Positions 43,513-52,780 of a stretch of 64,000 bases of DNA are shown here, in pieces. The translations under genes and the position numbers were made by a program. Origin of the DNA: Arthrobacter caoxuetaonis (GTDB taxonomy: Bacteria; Actinomycetota; Actinomycetes; Actinomycetales; Micrococcaceae); assembly GCF_023921125.1 (NCBI RefSeq), contig NZ_CP099466.1, forward strand, positions 3,038,001 to 3,102,000. Direction: 5' to 3'. The notes below the pieces were generated by a model. The model ran no database searches and was not told the origin of the DNA. It saw nothing but the letters and a program-made list of their open reading frames with translations. Numbering within the stretch: the stretch's first letter is position 1; every line of letters starts with the position of its first letter.

Positions 43513-45140
43513 GCTGTGTCTCCGCAGAGGTGGCGGGCTGCGGCATAGGCGCGGGTAACGGCAGATCCCAGCGTCGCCCCGCCGCCCGGGTAATGGTTGC
43601 GGAAAATCCCGGCTGCTGCATTGCCCGCCGCGTACAGGCCGGTGATGGGACCGCCGTCCCAACCCAGAACCTGTCCCTGCTGATTCACAGCCAGCCCGCC
43701 GGAGGTTCCCAGCATCCCTGCGTGCACGGGGACTGCATAGAACGGCGGCCTGTCCAGGGGGGAAAGGCAGGGGTTGGGCAGGTTCGATTGGTCACCCAGG
43801 TGCCGGTCCTGTTCGCTTGCCCCGCGGCCGTACAGGGTATCGGTGCCCTTCCGGGCATCACTGTTGAAGAACAGCACCGTTTCCGCCAGCCCGGCGGCAT
43901 CGATTCCTGTCTTTTCCGCCAGCTCCTGCAGGCTGGACGACTCGTTCATCCAGTCCTGCGCCACACCCGGCACAGAACCTGCCACCGGGTACTTCGCGTG
44001 GAAATCCGCGTCGAAGACGAGCCACGCCGGATTGTTCTGCTGGCGCGTGCTCTCCGGATCGGTATTGGCGAAGACGCGCGCGGCGTCGTGGTAGTTCAGC
44101 GCTTCGTTGACGAAGCGCCGGCCGGCGGCATTGACGGTGATGGAGCCCGGCAGCGTCATTTCCACGTTCGCCATCCGCCCCGTGGGCCGGCCGTCGTACC
44201 GCGCGCCCGGCGGAGTTATCACCGGGACTCCCCACATCGCCGTCATATCCCGGACGGCGGCACCGGCAGCGAGTGCCAGTTCCAGTCCGTCGCCCTCATT
44301 TGAAGGGGCACCGATCGGCGTGACCGGCAATGGAAGGAAAGCTGCGCGCATGTCCGCGTTGAACTCGAACCCGCCGGAGGCCACGACGACGGCACCGGCC
44401 CGGATTGTCTCCGCCCGGCCGGCAATCTCCACGTTCCATCCGCTGCCGGAACGGGACAGGCCCGTCACCGGCGCCTGGACCGCAAGGCGCACTCCCAGAT
44501 CAATCGCGGTGGCGGCCAGGGACCCTGCCAGGGCCCCGCCCATGGTGCGGATGCCTTCATCGGCACGGCTGCGCAGCAGCTGCGGGTCCGGTGCCCGGCC
44601 GTTGAGGTTGTCCCGCTCAATCATGGTGAGCAGCGGAAAGTAAGTTGACGGCCGCAGCATCGCTGCAAGTCCCGGGTGGTCTTCGTCGGAGAACGGCAGG
44701 TTATCCAGGCTGCGGCCTCCGGCTGCGGCGCCGTCCCATTCCAGGTGGTAGTCCGGGCGGGCCAGCGGAGCCAGACGCACACGGGTGTGGCGGTCCAGGA
44801 ACCCAATGACGTCCGCTGCGGTCTCAACGAACCACTCAATGTCTTCCGCCGGCATGGCGTGGCCGGCCGCTGCCCGCAGATAACTGATGCCCGCCGCCCG
44901 GGAATCCTCGAATCCTGCGCTCATTGATAAATGGTTGTTGGGCGCCCAGATGACGCCGCCGCCTGCAGAAGTAGTCCCGCCCAGCAGGGCTGCCTTCTCC
45001 AGCACCAGCACGGAGGCACCGCCGTGGGCAGCCCGGACAGCGGAGGTAAGGCCCGCGGCACCGGAACCCATCACCACCACGTCGTAGGAGGTTGCCAGGC
45101 CGGCTGCGTTCGCGGTGACAGGAGCTTCCATACGTCCCAT
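43509..45140 (-). CDS. FAD-dependent dehydrogenase, 3-ketosteroid delta-1-dehydrogenase-like (flavoprotein 1)
   Basis: A 543-residue protein of the FAD_binding_2 (fumarate reductase/KstD) family. Dinucleotide motif VMGSGAAGLTSA near residue 24, GGTTSAGGG, VVASGGFEFN, GRRFVNEALNYHD and the C-terminal NHYPGGGATLGSA that contacts FAD. Relatives introduce a double bond next to a ketone in ring compounds, or reduce one. It starts 3 nt after the alcohol dehydrogenase stop; MEAP at 45131 is an alternative start. It is one of three homologous flavoproteins in the island. Confidence 0.85.
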   Translation of the reverse strand: MGRMEAPVTANAAGLATSYDVVVMGSGAAGLTSAVRAAHGGASVLVLEKAALLGGTTSAGGGVIWAPNNHLSMSAGFEDSRAAGISYLRAAAGHAMPAEDIEWFVETAADVIGFLDRHTRVRLAPLARPDYHLEWDGAAAGGRSLDNLPFSDEDHPGLAAMLRPSTYFPLLTMIERDNLNGRAPDPQLLRSRADEGIRTMGGALAGSLAATAIDLGVRLAVQAPVTGLSRSGSGWNVEIAGRAETIRAGAVVVASGGFEFNADMRAAFLPLPVTPIGAPSNEGDGLELALAAGAAVRDMTAMWGVPVITPPGARYDGRPTGRMANVEMTLPGSITVNAAGRRFVNEALNYHDAARVFANTDPESTRQQNNPAWLVFDADFHAKYPVAGSVPGVAQDWMNESSSLQELAEKTGIDAAGLAETVLFFNSDARKGTDTLYGRGASEQDRHLGDQSNLPNPCLSPLDRPPFYAVPVHAGMLGTSGGLAVNQQGQVLGWDGGPITGLYAAGNAAAGIFRNHYPGGGATLGSAVTRAYAAARHLCGDTA

Positions 45141-45143
45141 AAG

Positions 45144-46229
45144 TCAGTTCACCGTCCGTGAGCCGGCGTGTACACCGGGCTGGGACGCGGGCTCACGGAC
45201 GGGCATGCTGATGACGATCTTTCCTGCACCCTGGGCCGGATCAAGCATGGTTTCGAAGGCTTCCTGGATTGCGGCCAGTTCGAAGGTATGGGTGATCAGC
45301 TTTTCGGCCAGGTCCTGATGCCGGTTGAGGGCAGCCAGGGCCGCGGGGATGAGGTTGACGCTGTTCCTGCTGCCGAGGATGTCCAGTTCCTTGAACGGGA
45401 CCGTCCGCATGGACAGTGCCGCAGTTGCAGTGGAGATGCCCACCTGGACAATGCGCGCCGTAGGTGCTGCAAGGGAAAGCGCGTTCTCGAACGACGCCGG
45501 CGCACCGGTTGCTTCGATGAGCAGGGTGGGGCCGGACATCCGGCACCAGGATTCGAGCTCCTTGCGCTGAGCGGCATCCGGAAAGGGGCCGGAGCCAGCC
45601 AGCAGCGTGCCCACTGCTCCGAATTCCCGGGACATTTCGAGCTTGGACGGAACAAGGTCAGAAGTGAAAACGTTGACGCCCAGCTCGGTCAGGAAGAGCG
45701 TCGTCAGCAGCCCGATTGGCCCGCAGCCGAATACCAGGGCCGTCTCCCCTGCCTCTGGCCTGCCGCGGTTCACAGCCTGCATGGCAATGGATCCCGGCTC
45801 GCCCAGCACCGCCAGCCGCAGCGGCATGCCCTCAGGAACGGGGTGAAGCTTCGATACTGGAACGCTGATGACCTCAGCCAGGGCGCCGTCTTCGTAGCAG
45901 CCCAGGCAGGAGATGGATTCGCAGACGTTCGGGCGCCCGCCGAGGCACGGCCCGCACGTGCCGCAGTACACCATGGGGCTGACCGCTACCGCGTTCCCCA
46001 CCTCCAGCCCCGGGCCGGCCGCCTGGTCAATGGCTTCGATCCGCCCGGTGAACTCGTGTCCCTGGACCAGAGGCAGTTCCGTCGGATAGTCGTCGTCCCA
46101 GATGTGCAGGTCGGTCCCGCACAGGGCCACCTGGTGTACCCGGACCAGGGCGTGCCCCGGCATAAGCGCCGGTGGGTCCTCGTCCCGCAGCTCGATCGTC
46201 CGCCGGCTGACAGTATGGGCTCGCAGCAT
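45144..46229 (-). CDS. Zinc-dependent alcohol dehydrogenase (MDR, threonine/sorbitol DH-like)
   Basis: A 361-residue enzyme. Catalytic zinc ligands lie in VALCGTDLH and QGHEF. The structural zinc loop has four cysteines (CGTCGPCLGGRPNVC), and the Rossmann motif is VFGCGPIGLL. It fits NAD-dependent oxidation of a secondary alcohol in a polyol or cyclitol. It is separated from the YciI-like gene by 8 nt and from flavoprotein 1 by 3 nt, within the island operon. Confidence 0.9.
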   Translation of the reverse strand: MLRAHTVSRRTIELRDEDPPALMPGHALVRVHQVALCGTDLHIWDDDYPTELPLVQGHEFTGRIEAIDQAAGPGLEVGNAVAVSPMVYCGTCGPCLGGRPNVCESISCLGCYEDGALAEVISVPVSKLHPVPEGMPLRLAVLGEPGSIAMQAVNRGRPEAGETALVFGCGPIGLLTTLFLTELGVNVFTSDLVPSKLEMSREFGAVGTLLAGSGPFPDAAQRKELESWCRMSGPTLLIEATGAPASFENALSLAAPTARIVQVGISTATAALSMRTVPFKELDILGSRNSVNLIPAALAALNRHQDLAEKLITHTFELAAIQEAFETMLDPAQGAGKIVISMPVREPASQPGVHAGSRTVN

Positions 46230-46237
46230 GCCCGGCC

Positions 46238-46546
46238 CTATCCCTGGGCGCCCGCCGGGACCTGAAGCTTGTCCCTACCGAAAAAGATGTTCCACTGGCT
46301 GATCGTGCGCTCCGTAATCAGTCCGGCCTGGGCAAACGGGTCGCCGTCCATTACCGCAGCTGCCTCAGCCTCGTCGGGCGCCTGGATCACCAGGAGGGCA
46401 CCGGTGCCTGCATCCAGCGGTCCGCTGACCAGCAGCCTGTCCGAGTCGAACAGTGCCTGCAGGAACTCGACATGGTTCGGACGAACGGCGTCACGCTGAA
46501 CCGCGGATTCGACTGAGTAGGTGTAGGTGACGGCATATGTGTTCAT
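46238..46546 (-). CDS. YciI-like (YCII domain) protein
   Basis: A 102-residue ferredoxin-like dimeric alpha-beta-barrel protein: RPNHVEFLQALFDSDRLLVSGPL contains the family histidine and the SGPL turn, and DPFAQAGLITERTI is typical of YCII. Relatives act on lactones or chlorinated ring-cleavage products (TftG-like), others have unknown roles. Its position inside the operon (4-nt overlap with flavoprotein 2) suggests a role on a cyclic intermediate. This is inference. Confidence 0.85.
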   Translation of the reverse strand: MNTYAVTYTYSVESAVQRDAVRPNHVEFLQALFDSDRLLVSGPLDAGTGALLVIQAPDEAEAAAVMDGDPFAQAGLITERTISQWNIFFGRDKLQVPAGAQG

Positions 46547-48333
46547 GGCTGGAACTCCTGGGAATCTGTTGATGGTGTGCTGGCACTGGCCGGGACGGGG
46601 GTCCCGTCGTCTTCGTAAACTGTGGCCCCGGCAAGGTCGCGTCCCGCGACGTAGCCGAAGGTGAGGGCGGGGCCGAGGTTGATGCCGCCGGCGGGATAGT
46701 GCCCGCCCATCACGCTGGCCTGGTCGTTGCCCGCTGCGTAGAGGCCCTTGATGGGTGTACCGGCTTCGGTAAGCACTCGGGCGGAAGTGTCCACGGCCAG
46801 GCCGGCGAAGGTACCGAAACTGCCCGGCACCACCCTTACTGCGTAGAAGGGGCCCCGCTCCAAGGGTGCGAGCGTGGGGTTTGGGCGGGTTTTCGGATCT
46901 CCCCCGGAACGGTTGAACGGAGTTTCACCGCGTCCGAACTCAGGATCGACGCCGCGGCGGGCGTTTTTGTTGAACTCCGCCACAGTCTTGGCCAGGGCAT
47001 CAGGGTCAATGCCGCATTTAGCCGCCAGCTCCTGGAGCGTCCTGCCCCGGACGAGGTAACCGCTGCGCAGGTAAGGGAACAACGGCACGGGCAGCGGCTT
47101 GGCCATGCCAAGCGGGTATCGGCGCACGAAGCGTGAATCGGCTATCTGCCAGGACTGGACGGTTTCGCCCTCATCGGCCGCCTTGATCATCGCGTCGACG
47201 TAGTCCCAGTAACCGTTCGCCTCATTGACGAACCGCTTCCCAGAAGCCAGCACCCCAATGCTGCCGGGTTTGGCACGGTCCATGATGTGCGGGAACACAC
47301 CCTGCTTGCCGTTGGGATATTTGACCAGGGAGACCGGGCACCAGGCCGCCGGTGAAGCGACCTGGGTTATGAACCGTGCACCGGCATCCAGCGCCAGGTC
47401 AAGGCCCGAGCCGTCTGCCTCCGGGGGTGCCAGCGTCCAATGTTCAACCCCGGTAGGGGTTTTGGGGAAGAGCTTGGCGCGGTACGCGGTGTTGCTGGCA
47501 AACCCTCCTGTCGCAAGGACGACACCCCGGCGGGCAGTGATCGTGTAGCTGCCGTCCGGGCCGCCTACCCGGAGGCCGGTAACCCCGCCGGCGCTGTCCG
47601 TCAGCAGTTTTTCCGCGGTCGTGGCGACGCGGATGTCCACCCCAAGGTCGTCCGCGGATTTGAGGAGCCGGGCGGTCAGCGCCGTACCGTTGACCAGCTG
47701 CATGTTCCTGCGGTGCAGGGCGAGGCCCGCCAGGTGGGCCGTCACCCGCTTTGCCGCATGGAGCAGGCCGGCGGGGTTGCCGCGGGACGCCGAGAGAAAC
47801 CTGGTCAGGTCCGGACCGGCCATGATCCCCATACCCAGGAAGCTGGTCGCGTAAAGCTGGTGCCGCATCCTGGCGCGCAGCTCAGGCTTCACGTTCCGGG
47901 CGTTGAAGGGTGCCGGAGCGACGGAGCGGTGTCCGGTGCCCGCTCCCGGCACCGATCCGTAAATGTCATTGATCCGGGTGCCCGGCGTGAACTGGAGCGA
48001 GGTGCGGTTATGGAAAAAGCCCACCATGTGCGGCGCCGCCTCCAGAAACGCGTCGATCCGCTCGGCGTCGTAGTCCTTTCCCAGGACGTTGCGCAGGTAG
48101 GTGCGGAATTCTTCGCGGTCCTCCTGGACGCCGTCGGCCTTCGCCAAAGGGTTGCCCGGGGCCCATGCCCAGCCGCCGGAATGGGAGGTGGCGCCCCCGA
48201 TGACCTCTGCCCGCTCCACCACCACCACCTTCAGTCCGTGGTAGGCGCTGGTGACTGCGGCGGACATTCCGCCTGCGCCGGACCCGACGACGACGACGTC
48301 TGCTTCGGTGTCCCTGCTAACTGTGGTGCTCAT
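46543..48333 (-). CDS. FAD-dependent dehydrogenase, KstD-like (flavoprotein 2)
   Basis: A 596-residue FAD_binding_2 protein: VVGSGAGGMSAAVTSAYHG near residue 15, GGATSHSGGWAWAPGN, VLATGGFASN, GKRFVNEANGYWDYV and GGHYPAGGINLGPALTFGY. The 17-nt overlap with the upstream TIM-barrel gene and 4-nt overlap downstream show coupling. Relatives dehydrogenate ring ketones; with flavoprotein 1 it could perform two successive desaturations, or the two may recognise different intermediates. Confidence 0.85.
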   Translation of the reverse strand: MSTTVSRDTEADVVVVGSGAGGMSAAVTSAYHGLKVVVVERAEVIGGATSHSGGWAWAPGNPLAKADGVQEDREEFRTYLRNVLGKDYDAERIDAFLEAAPHMVGFFHNRTSLQFTPGTRINDIYGSVPGAGTGHRSVAPAPFNARNVKPELRARMRHQLYATSFLGMGIMAGPDLTRFLSASRGNPAGLLHAAKRVTAHLAGLALHRRNMQLVNGTALTARLLKSADDLGVDIRVATTAEKLLTDSAGGVTGLRVGGPDGSYTITARRGVVLATGGFASNTAYRAKLFPKTPTGVEHWTLAPPEADGSGLDLALDAGARFITQVASPAAWCPVSLVKYPNGKQGVFPHIMDRAKPGSIGVLASGKRFVNEANGYWDYVDAMIKAADEGETVQSWQIADSRFVRRYPLGMAKPLPVPLFPYLRSGYLVRGRTLQELAAKCGIDPDALAKTVAEFNKNARRGVDPEFGRGETPFNRSGGDPKTRPNPTLAPLERGPFYAVRVVPGSFGTFAGLAVDTSARVLTEAGTPIKGLYAAGNDQASVMGGHYPAGGINLGPALTFGYVAGRDLAGATVYEDDGTPVPASASTPSTDSQEFQP

Positions 48334-49240
48334 CTGTTATTCCGTTCGTTCCGTGGGTGTGCAGTTCCGGGTGTTCGGAGCACCCGGACAAGGGTGGCGG
48401 CTCAGGGAAGGCCCGGGCGGATGCCCTCAGTCGCCCGGCGGAGGCGATCACCGAGTCAGCCGCCTGCTTCAGACGGTTCGCCCAGGCCTGTTCACCGAGG
48501 CGGGCGAGAGCTGAATCGGAAGGGGTTTCCACACTCACCGGGGTCCCTTCGGGCAGCGCGGCGATCATTTCCGCGAGCCGGAATCCGCCTTCTCCGGGTA
48601 CCTGGCGCTCGGACCGGGATTCGAGCACGAGGCCGTCCCGGTCGGCCGGGGCGTCCACCGGACCGTCGCACAGCTGCAGCAGCGGGACCAGCCCGCCATA
48701 CGTTTGGAGTTCCGCGTCTGTGGTGCCCACCCTGCTGAGGTGCAGTGTGTCGGCCACGATCCTGCAGCCGGAGTCCCGTGCCAGTTCCGCGGCCAGCGGG
48801 AGTGAATTCACTGATTGATAGGAGATAACTTCCAGGGTGGGAACGATGCCGAAGTCAGCGCCGTCGTTCACCATCTGCGCGAGGATCCCGGCCAGCTGCC
48901 CGTGATCCGTGAGCGACGCGGCCACCGTGAGGGTGGCAGCTCGCAGCGCCTTCCCCGCTTCCATCATCTGGAGCCAGGCGGACCGCTGGTCACTCCCGTC
49001 GAGCAGCAGGAACTCAATGTCCCGGATGCCCACCCCCGTCTCCTCGACGGCGAGCATTGTTTCACGGAACATCGGCGACCCCGGGGCAAGGTCGTACGCC
49101 CGCTCCGCGGCCGTCACCTGTCGCACCCGGGCGCCGACGAAGTCGAAACCAGCGGCAGCTGCGATCCGTACCAGCCGCGGAGGTTCGGTACGGAGCAGGG
49201 ACAGCTGGGCAAGACCAATCTTCGGTGTGTGGGTTGTCAT
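48317..49240 (-). CDS. TIM-barrel sugar isomerase/epimerase-like metalloenzyme (AP endonuclease 2 family)
   Basis: A 307-residue xylose isomerase-like TIM barrel. Candidate metal ligands appear in family order: Glu in PTLEVISYQS, Asp and His in VADTLHLSR, Gln/Asp in LLQLCDGPVD and Glu in VSVETPSD. IolE-type dehydratases and 3-dehydroshikimate dehydratases (AsbF/QuiC) use this fold and ligand set, which would suit the shikimate-like neighbours, but epimerase activity is equally possible. The C-terminal 25 residues are a polar tail. It overlaps the genes on both sides (17 and 4 nt). Confidence 0.8.
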   Translation of the reverse strand: MTTHTPKIGLAQLSLLRTEPPRLVRIAAAAGFDFVGARVRQVTAAERAYDLAPGSPMFRETMLAVEETGVGIRDIEFLLLDGSDQRSAWLQMMEAGKALRAATLTVAASLTDHGQLAGILAQMVNDGADFGIVPTLEVISYQSVNSLPLAAELARDSGCRIVADTLHLSRVGTTDAELQTYGGLVPLLQLCDGPVDAPADRDGLVLESRSERQVPGEGGFRLAEMIAALPEGTPVSVETPSDSALARLGEQAWANRLKQAADSVIASAGRLRASARAFPEPPPLSGCSEHPELHTHGTNGITDEHHS

Positions 49241-50424
49241 TTGTTCGCTCGAATCTCAGGTCGGACTTCTGCGGGCGGAGATGGCTCGTTAGTCTCGGCG
49301 GCCGTGCCGGAACGTGCCGGAGGAACCGCCACCCCGGCGGGGAACGGCGCAAACCGGACCGGCTGCCCGGTGCGGGCGGACTCGTAGACCGCCAGCAGGA
49401 TGCGGAGGGCATTCGTACCATCCCGGCCAGTAACAGCAGGGATGCCCCCGCCCCTCACTGCGTCCACGAAGTCCTCGATCTGTGCCCGGTGATGCGGGAT
49501 CAGCGCTTCGTTGATGGCCGCCAGGTCCACGTTGGCCCCCGCGGTGATGCGGGCAGGCGCTTCAGCCGCGGATGCCCCGTCTGCGGCGATGGTGAGGCGC
49601 CCGTCCGTGCCTTCAGGGAATTCGCTGAGTTCAGCCGTCGCCCCGGTCGAACCCGTGATACGGATTTGCACCCCGAGCGACGGGCTGGCGGCGGTGGAAG
49701 CGTTCAGCGTGGCCAGCGCTCCGCTGGTGAACTTCAGGACAGCGCTTGCTGAGTCCTCGACCTCGATATAGTCCCCGTGCTTGAAGGTGTTGACCGCTCC
49801 GTAGACTTCCGCCACCTCCCCCAGATACCACTGCAGCAGGTCGATGTAGTGGATCGCCTGCGTCATCAGCACACCGCCGCCGTCGTTCGCCCAGGTTCCG
49901 CGCCACGCGTCTGCGCGGTAATACTCAGGGTCCCTCTGCAGGAGTACCGAAACCTGGCCCATCACCGGCCGGCCCAGGGTGCCGTCATCGATGGCTGCCC
50001 GGAGAGCGGCCGCTGCCGGCCAGAACCGACGCTGGAAAAGCACGCCCAGTGCAACGCCGTGGTTCTCGCAGGCCTCAACCATGTTCCGGGCAGCGGTGAG
50101 GTCCACCGAGATTGGCTTCTCGCACAGCACGTGCACGCCGGCTGCCGCAGCCTGCAGGACAACTGCTTCATGCGTCGGATGCGGAGTGCAGACCGAAATG
50201 ATGTCCAGTCCGAGGTCCAGGAGTGCCGCTGCCGAGTCCACCGCGTGGGGTATCTGCCAGGTTGCCGCGGTCTGCCGTACACGGGCGGTGTCGACGTCGC
50301 AGACCCCCACAACCTCCGTTCCCTCAATTGCGGCGTAGGCCTCGATGTGGTTGCGGCTGATGTTGCCGCAGCCCACGATTCCGACGCGCAGGCGGGGTGC
50401 TTGTGTACGTGCCGTGTCAGTCAT
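49237..50424 (-). CDS. Gfo/Idh/MocA family NAD(P)-dependent oxidoreductase
   Basis: A 395-residue oxidoreductase: Rossmann start RVGIVGCGNISRNHIEAYA, the VCTPHPTHEAV strand and the catalytic CEKPISVDL motif, then the alpha/beta C-terminal domain with DLLQWYLGEV and an insert near residues 280-305. Family members oxidize sugars or inositols (inositol dehydrogenase) or reduce related ketones. I choose ATG 50424 with GAAAGAGGA upstream. 32 nt separate it from the AroE-like gene. Confidence 0.9.
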   Translation of the reverse strand: MTDTARTQAPRLRVGIVGCGNISRNHIEAYAAIEGTEVVGVCDVDTARVRQTAATWQIPHAVDSAAALLDLGLDIISVCTPHPTHEAVVLQAAAAGVHVLCEKPISVDLTAARNMVEACENHGVALGVLFQRRFWPAAAALRAAIDDGTLGRPVMGQVSVLLQRDPEYYRADAWRGTWANDGGGVLMTQAIHYIDLLQWYLGEVAEVYGAVNTFKHGDYIEVEDSASAVLKFTSGALATLNASTAASPSLGVQIRITGSTGATAELSEFPEGTDGRLTIAADGASAAEAPARITAGANVDLAAINEALIPHHRAQIEDFVDAVRGGGIPAVTGRDGTNALRILLAVYESARTGQPVRFAPFPAGVAVPPARSGTAAETNEPSPPAEVRPEIRANK

Positions 50425-50455
50425 CGTCCTCTTTCGGGGGGGGTGGGGCGGGTAG

Positions 50456-51340
50456 TTACCGCACGGCAGGTGCAAGGAGCCGGGCGAGGTGTGAACGCAT
50501 CCTTGTCCTCACCGGCTCAATGCCCGTGAGGAGTGCGAAGGTGTCTGCTGCCTGTTCTACGAGCATGGTCGTGCCGTCGACCACAGGGCAGCCCAGCTGT
50601 GATGCTTCAGCCAACAGCGCTGTCCTCACCGGACGGTAGACGACGTCCGCCACCCAGTGACCGGGCCTGAGCCACGCTGTGTCAAAGGGCGTACCGGGAA
50701 TGTGCTCCATCCCGATCGGCGTAGCGTTGACCACCCCGTCGGCAGTGCTGACCCACTCGTGGGCCAGTTCTTCGCCGCCGGCTTGGATGCTGGTACCGCT
50801 CCGTGCCGGGTAAGCCAGCTGCAGCGCTGCCTTCAGCTGTTCCCGCCGTTCCGGAACCGGATCAATGATCCTCAGATTCTGCACGCCAAAATCCAGCAGC
50901 GCAGCTGCAACAGCAGACCCTGCGCCCCCGGCGCCAAAGAGGGCTGCGGTTTGGTGCCGGGTGCCGGCGGGGAGCACGCGGCGGAGCCCGGCGAGGAAGC
51001 CGCTGCGGTCTGTGTTGTAACCGGTCAGCCCGGCCTCCGACACCACGATCGTATTTACGGCGCCGAGGACGGCGGCGTCAGGAGCAATTGAATCCAGGCA
51101 GGGCAGGATGGCCTGCTTGTGGGGATAGGTGACGTTGAAACCCGTAAACCCTTCGTGCAGTGCTTCCTTCAGCACCTCCGCCAGATCCACTGCGGCAATG
51201 CCGGAGAGGTCAAGGCGCTCATAGCTGTAACCGGACAAGCCCAGTGCCCTGGCTTCTTCCTCATGGATCAGCGGGGAGAGAGACGTTGCCAAGCCGTTGC
51301 CAATTAGCCCAATCCGCAGCGGGCCGCTGCCAGTGCTCAC
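50456..51340 (-). CDS. Shikimate/quinate dehydrogenase (AroE/YdiB family)
   Basis: A 294-residue enzyme interconverting shikimate (or quinate) and the dehydro form with NAD(P). The substrate carboxylate motif S-x-S is visible (LATSLSPLI); the catalytic lysine is in [12 protein letters not shown] and its partner Asp in YNTDRSGF. The nucleotide motif is [10 protein letters not shown] choose GTG 51340 because it overlaps the transporter stop (GTGA); the upstream in-frame extension lies inside the transporter gene. Its place in a catabolic operon beside a ShiA-like importer argues for degradation of shikimate or quinate, or an analogue, not aromatic biosynthesis. Confidence 0.92.
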   Translation of the reverse strand: MSTGSGPLRIGLIGNGLATSLSPLIHEEEARALGLSGYSYERLDLSGIAAVDLAEVLKEALHEGFTGFNVTYPHKQAILPCLDSIAPDAAVLGAVNTIVVSEAGLTGYNTDRSGFLAGLRRVLPAGTRHQTAALFGAGGAGSAVAAALLDFGVQNLRIIDPVPERREQLKAALQLAYPARSGTSIQAGGEELAHEWVSTADGVVNATPIGMEHIPGTPFDTAWLRPGHWVADVVYRPVRTALLAEASQLGCPVVDGTTMLVEQAADTFALLTGIEPVRTRMRSHLARLLAPAVR

Positions 51341-52683
51341 TGCTGCTTTATCGCTTCGCGCTCGGCCCGTGTCAGCCCCAGCTGGGCAGTGGGGATCCGG
51401 TAGGTTTCCGGACCCGTGGCAAAAGCAACCGCAGCGATCACCGTGAATCCGAAGCACATAAGCGCCACGGGCATCCAGTTGGTGAGGTCACCGGCTGTCA
51501 TGAGGGTGCCGATCGCCGGGGTGAAACCTGAAACCAGCAGCCCGAGCATAAGGCCGATCGCCATGCCGGAGTAACGCACCTTTGCGGGGAACTGTTCCGG
51601 GAAGGAGGCCATGTACGAACCGTTTGGCGCGGCATACAGGCCACCCATGAGGATGATTGAGGAGATAAATATCAGAGTGACGTTGCCGGTGCTGATGGCG
51701 TTGAAGAACGCGAACATCATGGCGCCTGCGCCCAGGGCGCCGCCGATAAACACCGGTTTGCGGCCGATCTTATCCGCCAACAATCCGTACAGCGGCTGTG
51801 TCAGGACGGCGGAGAAATTCGCAACTGCAATAACCGTGAGCATGGTGGTGCGTTCAATGCCGTTGTGCTCCACTGCGTAGGCCAGCGCGAAGACGTTGAC
51901 GATGGTGTTGATCATGGCAAATGTCGATGAGAACATCACACGGATCACAGCGGCCCAGTGGTATTTGAAGAGCTCCACCAGCGGAACCTTGGCCACCTGG
52001 TTGGACTCTTTGGTTTCCTCGAAGACCTCCGGCTCTTCCAAATGGCGCCGGATCCAGAAGGCCACCCCTGTCAGGAAAATGCTGATCCAGAACGGGATCC
52101 GCCACCCCCAGGTCAGCAGCTGCTCATCCGGCAGTGAAGCTACGGGAATGAATACCAGGGTGGCCAGCACAATGCCGAACATGATGCCGCTCATGGTGAA
52201 GCTGGCGAAGAAGGAACGGCGGTGGTCGGGCGCGTGCTCCATGGACAGGGACGCGGCACCCGGCGATTCCCCGCCGGCGGACAGGCCCTGCAGCAGCCTC
52301 AGGACCACGAGTGCCAGCGGCGCCAGCAACCCTGCCTGGTCATAGGTGGGCAGGCAGCCGATCAGGAACGTCGAGATTCCCATCAGCAGAAGGCAGGCCA
52401 TCAGAGTGGAACGGCGGCCAAATTTATCCCCGAGGTGTCCCCAGATGACGGCACCCAGGGGCCGTGCCACGTACGCGACGCCCAGCGTGGAGATGGAAAG
52501 CAGTACGGAGTTCCCCTCCGATGAAAAGAACACGTGGGAGAAGACAAGTGCGGCTGCTGAACCATAGATGAAGAAGTCGTAGTACTCGAGTGTGCTCCCC
52601 AGGAAACCTGAGAGCGCGGCACGTCGGGCCTGCGGCGTAGCTTTCCCGGCAACTACCGGAGCGGTGGAAGAAGTGGCAGTCAT
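51337..52683 (-). CDS. MFS metabolite:H+ symporter (MHS family, ShiA-like)
   Basis: A 448-residue 12-helix importer. The MHS opening [19 protein letters not shown], the loop [12 protein letters not shown], the [14 protein letters not shown] motif of helix 5 and the loop ADKIGRKP are all present. MHS members import shikimate, alpha-ketoglutarate, proline or aromatic acids with protons. Being first in the operon and coupled by GTGA to a shikimate-dehydrogenase gene, it is probably the uptake step for the island's substrate. AAAGGA lies before ATG 52683. Confidence 0.92.
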   Translation of the reverse strand: MTATSSTAPVVAGKATPQARRAALSGFLGSTLEYYDFFIYGSAAALVFSHVFFSSEGNSVLLSISTLGVAYVARPLGAVIWGHLGDKFGRRSTLMACLLLMGISTFLIGCLPTYDQAGLLAPLALVVLRLLQGLSAGGESPGAASLSMEHAPDHRRSFFASFTMSGIMFGIVLATLVFIPVASLPDEQLLTWGWRIPFWISIFLTGVAFWIRRHLEEPEVFEETKESNQVAKVPLVELFKYHWAAVIRVMFSSTFAMINTIVNVFALAYAVEHNGIERTTMLTVIAVANFSAVLTQPLYGLLADKIGRKPVFIGGALGAGAMMFAFFNAISTGNVTLIFISSIILMGGLYAAPNGSYMASFPEQFPAKVRYSGMAIGLMLGLLVSGFTPAIGTLMTAGDLTNWMPVALMCFGFTVIAAVAFATGPETYRIPTAQLGLTRAEREAIKQQ

Positions 52684-52742
52684 GATGATCCTTTCTCCCC
52701 CGACGGAGGAACATCATCCAGTGTGATCCACCACACTTATTA

Positions 52743-52780
52743 TGTCTACGACCTAATTACACATAGACTATGTAGTCTTT
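52743..52780. promoter_or_regulatory. Palindromic control region of the island operon
   Basis: A 14-bp palindrome AGACTATGTAGTCT (52765-52778) and, beside it, GACCTAATTA (52750-52759), which recurs before flavoprotein 3. The AT-rich stretch lies between the LysR stop and the transporter start, so it is the probable promoter/operator of the nine-gene operon. Confidence 0.65.

Noticed and set aside
52765..52778. A transcription terminator of the LysR gene
   Set aside because: The palindrome is only 14 bp and AT-rich, a stem too weak for termination; an operator role fits better.
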